Assembly: GCA_963926355.1 (NCBI GenBank)
Contig: CAWUWW010000021.1
Coordinates: 1-16,280, forward strand
Origin: SCGC-AAA076-P13 sp963926355
Lineage (GTDB): Bacteria > Pseudomonadota > Gammaproteobacteria > Magnimaribacterales > D2472
Direction: 5' to 3'
Length of the DNA stretch: 16,280 nt
Shown one piece after another: positions 14,856-16,280 of the stretch (position 1 is its first letter; every line of letters begins with the position of its first letter). Made by a program: the position numbers and the translations under genes. The notes below the pieces were generated by a model. It had not been told where the DNA came from, made no database searches, and was given only the letters and a program-made list of their open reading frames with translations.

Positions 14856-15020
14856 TTAATCTTCGTAGAAGTCCTCTGACTGAATGGGCCTTGAGATTGT
14901 ATTATCTTCATTTGCCCAGGCTCCAAAATCAATTAATTTACATTTTTCTGAACAGAAGGGCCTGAAAAGGTTTGTTGGCAAAAGGTTGGTTGGTTTTTCA
15001 CATCTAGGGCAGTTAGGCAT
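14856..15020 (-). CDS. yacG: DNA gyrase inhibitor YacG (zinc-binding)
   Basis: A 54-residue protein. It starts MPNCPRCEKP and has four zinc cysteines at 4, 7, 23 and 27, spaced C-x2-C-x15-C-x3-C as in E. coli YacG (9, 12, 28, 32). The block RPFCSEKCKLIDFGAWAN is the family signature, followed by an acidic tail ending EDFYED. In E. coli YacG binds the GyrB C-terminal region and blocks DNA binding by gyrase. The ATG overlaps the last 8 nt of coaE, an order shared with E. coli, where zapD sits between; zapD is absent here. Small size makes it easy to miss. Confidence 0.93.
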   Translation of the reverse strand: MPNCPRCEKPTNLLPTNLFRPFCSEKCKLIDFGAWANEDNTISRPIQSEDFYED

Positions 15021-15609
15021 TTTTAATTATCTCCATATATTTATTATGAACAAATAATACCTGTTCATGTAAGAATTCTAGGGAGGATGAGTTTAATATA
15101 ATATCATCCGCTATAGACAATCTATCCTCACGCGAGGCTTGTTTATTGATTACATTCATAACCTCAGAAGTTTTCTGATTATCTCTAGCGGTAGTTCTTG
15201 CCACCTGAGTGTCAATATCGCAATCAATCACAAGAACACGATTATAGTTAGTAGCAGAGTTTGTTTCGAAGATTAAGGGAACCATGATTATGGTATATGG
15301 CGATTTAGATTTATCTATAAAATCTAAAATTGAATCCTTGACAATAGGATGAATAATATTTTCAAGTTTTAGTTTTTTATCTGGATTTTTAAAAATAGTT
15401 GCTCGTAGTTTTTTTCTATCAATATCTTTACTATCGTCTAAAAAAGAAGAACCAAACTCCTCAATAAATAAGTCATAGCCAGGAGAGTTTATGCGCAGAG
15501 CATCTCTGGCGACATGATCCGCGTCCAAAACATCAATGCCTAAGTCCATAAAAAAACTTGAAGCAGCTGATTTGCCAGAACCTATTCCGCCTGTTAATCC
15601 AATAATCAT
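15013..15609 (-). CDS. coaE: Dephospho-CoA kinase
   Basis: A 198-residue P-loop kinase that phosphorylates the ribose 3'-OH of dephospho-CoA, the last step of CoA synthesis (EC 2.7.1.24). The P-loop GGIGSGKS is at residues 7-14, the substrate-site DADHVAR at 30-36, HPIVK in the middle, VPLIFE as the family block, and QASREDRLSIADDII near the end. Length matches E. coli CoaE (206). It is followed by yacG with an 8-nt overlap. There is no ribosome-binding site: a perfect TATAAT ends 6 nt before the ATG, so the mRNA probably starts at or next to the initiator A. It sits just downstream of the rRNA operon terminator. Confidence 0.95.
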   Translation of the reverse strand: MIIGLTGGIGSGKSAASSFFMDLGIDVLDADHVARDALRINSPGYDLFIEEFGSSFLDDSKDIDRKKLRATIFKNPDKKLKLENIIHPIVKDSILDFIDKSKSPYTIIMVPLIFETNSATNYNRVLVIDCDIDTQVARTTARDNQKTSEVMNVINKQASREDRLSIADDIILNSSSLEFLHEQVLFVHNKYMEIIKNA

Positions 15610-15615
15610 ATAAAC

Positions 15616-15621
15616 ATTATA
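15616..15621 (-). promoter_or_regulatory. Predicted -10 element of coaE-yacG (leaderless)
   Basis: On the minus strand the hexamer TATAAT is a perfect -10. Six bases separate it from the coaE ATG, so the start site would be at or within a base or two of the initiator A at 15609. The -35 position (about 15639-15644) falls inside the rRNA terminator hairpin and reads GAAGCC, a poor match. The element is seen; leaderless use is inferred. Confidence 0.55.
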
Positions 15622-15629
15622 CTTTAGAT

Positions 15630-15663
15630 AAAAAAAAAGGCTTCCAGTTAAACTGAAAGCCTT
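15630..15663 (-). terminator. Intrinsic terminator of the rRNA operon
   Basis: In minus-strand RNA the 12-bp stem AAGGCUUUCAGU / ACUGGAAGCCUU (15663-15652 with 15648-15637, one G-U pair) has a 3-nt loop. It is followed by seven U residues (15636-15630), with two more pairing at the base of the stem. It begins about 8 nt after the 5S 3' end and ends 20 nt before coaE. This is a strong classical rho-independent terminator. Confidence 0.93.
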
Positions 15664-15671
15664 AAAGAAAA

Positions 15672-15790
15672 AGCCTGACGATTTCCTACTCTCACACAGG
15701 GAGACCCTGCACTACCATTGGCGTTAACCCGTTTCACTTCTGAGTTCGAGATGGGATCAGGTGGTTCCAAGTTGCTATTGTCATCAGGCA
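15672..15790 (-). rRNA. rrf: 5S ribosomal RNA
   Basis: Read on the minus strand, the sequence starts TGCCTGATGAC and ends GTCAGGC, whose ends pair as 5S helix I. The core blocks CCATCTCGAACTCAGAAGTG, AACGCCAATGGTAGTG and GAGAGTAGG match gammaproteobacterial 5S. The length of about 119 nt is standard; ends are uncertain by a few bases. It is followed directly by an intrinsic terminator, with no tRNA in between. Confidence 0.95.
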
Positions 15791-15863
15791 AACTGGTATG
15801 TAATTTATAATTTTTAATTCTCACTACAATGTTACTCAAATCTATAACCCTACTTAAGGTTAC

Positions 15864-16280
<417 letters not shown>

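Overview
This window is a compact, AT-rich stretch of a bacterial chromosome. It most likely comes from a free-living marine gammaproteobacterium with a streamlined genome, possibly SAR86-like. The class assignment rests on YacG, HspQ, RppH and YajQ, and on the gene order HAD-IB hydrolase / rppH / TSUP permease / lgt / thyA, which I recall from Pseudomonas. The streamlining claim rests on very short or overlapping gene junctions. The SAR86-like label is inference.

Layout. Positions 1-140 hold a promoter and tRNA-Phe(GAA). Facing it is a BHMT-type homocysteine S-methyltransferase (146-1204, minus) with its own promoter and a possibly structured 5' leader. Positions 1407-4995 form a tight plus-strand cluster: yajQ, a short-chain dehydrogenase, proline iminopeptidase, a shikimate-kinase-like protein and an atypical SDR. 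Positions 4992-6779 carry small, poorly characterised genes: a membrane protein, a secreted lysine-rich protein, a DUF7220-like membrane protein coupled to YbjQ, and HspQ. Positions 6785-11905 carry a type Ic aspartate aminotransferase (minus), rmuC, an FTR1 iron permease with a Fur-box-like operator, dadA and a HAD-IB phosphatase. Positions 11917-14843 form the plus-strand operon rppH-TSUP-lgt-thyA, joined by 8-, 4- and 4-nt overlaps. Positions 14856-15609 hold coaE-yacG on the minus strand; yacG has only 54 codons. Positions 15630-16280 hold the end of an rRNA operon on the minus strand: the 3' part of 23S, then 5S, then a strong intrinsic terminator.

Most genes are housekeeping: methionine, aspartate and D-amino-acid metabolism, iron uptake, RNA 5'-end turnover, lipoprotein maturation, dTMP and CoA synthesis. 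I found no CRISPR array, insertion sequence, prophage, toxin-antitoxin pair or defence island, and no convincing new multi-gene system. No gene-free stretch exceeds 300 bases; the longest is 1205-1406.

The most unusual features are architectural. Four of five protein-coding convergent pairs end on the same 4-bp YTAR stop overlap. coaE has a perfect TATAAT placed so that its mRNA would be leaderless, just behind the rRNA terminator. The BHMT-like enzyme keeps its zinc cysteines but appears to lack the aromatic betaine-binding residues, and its leader may be a cis-regulatory RNA.
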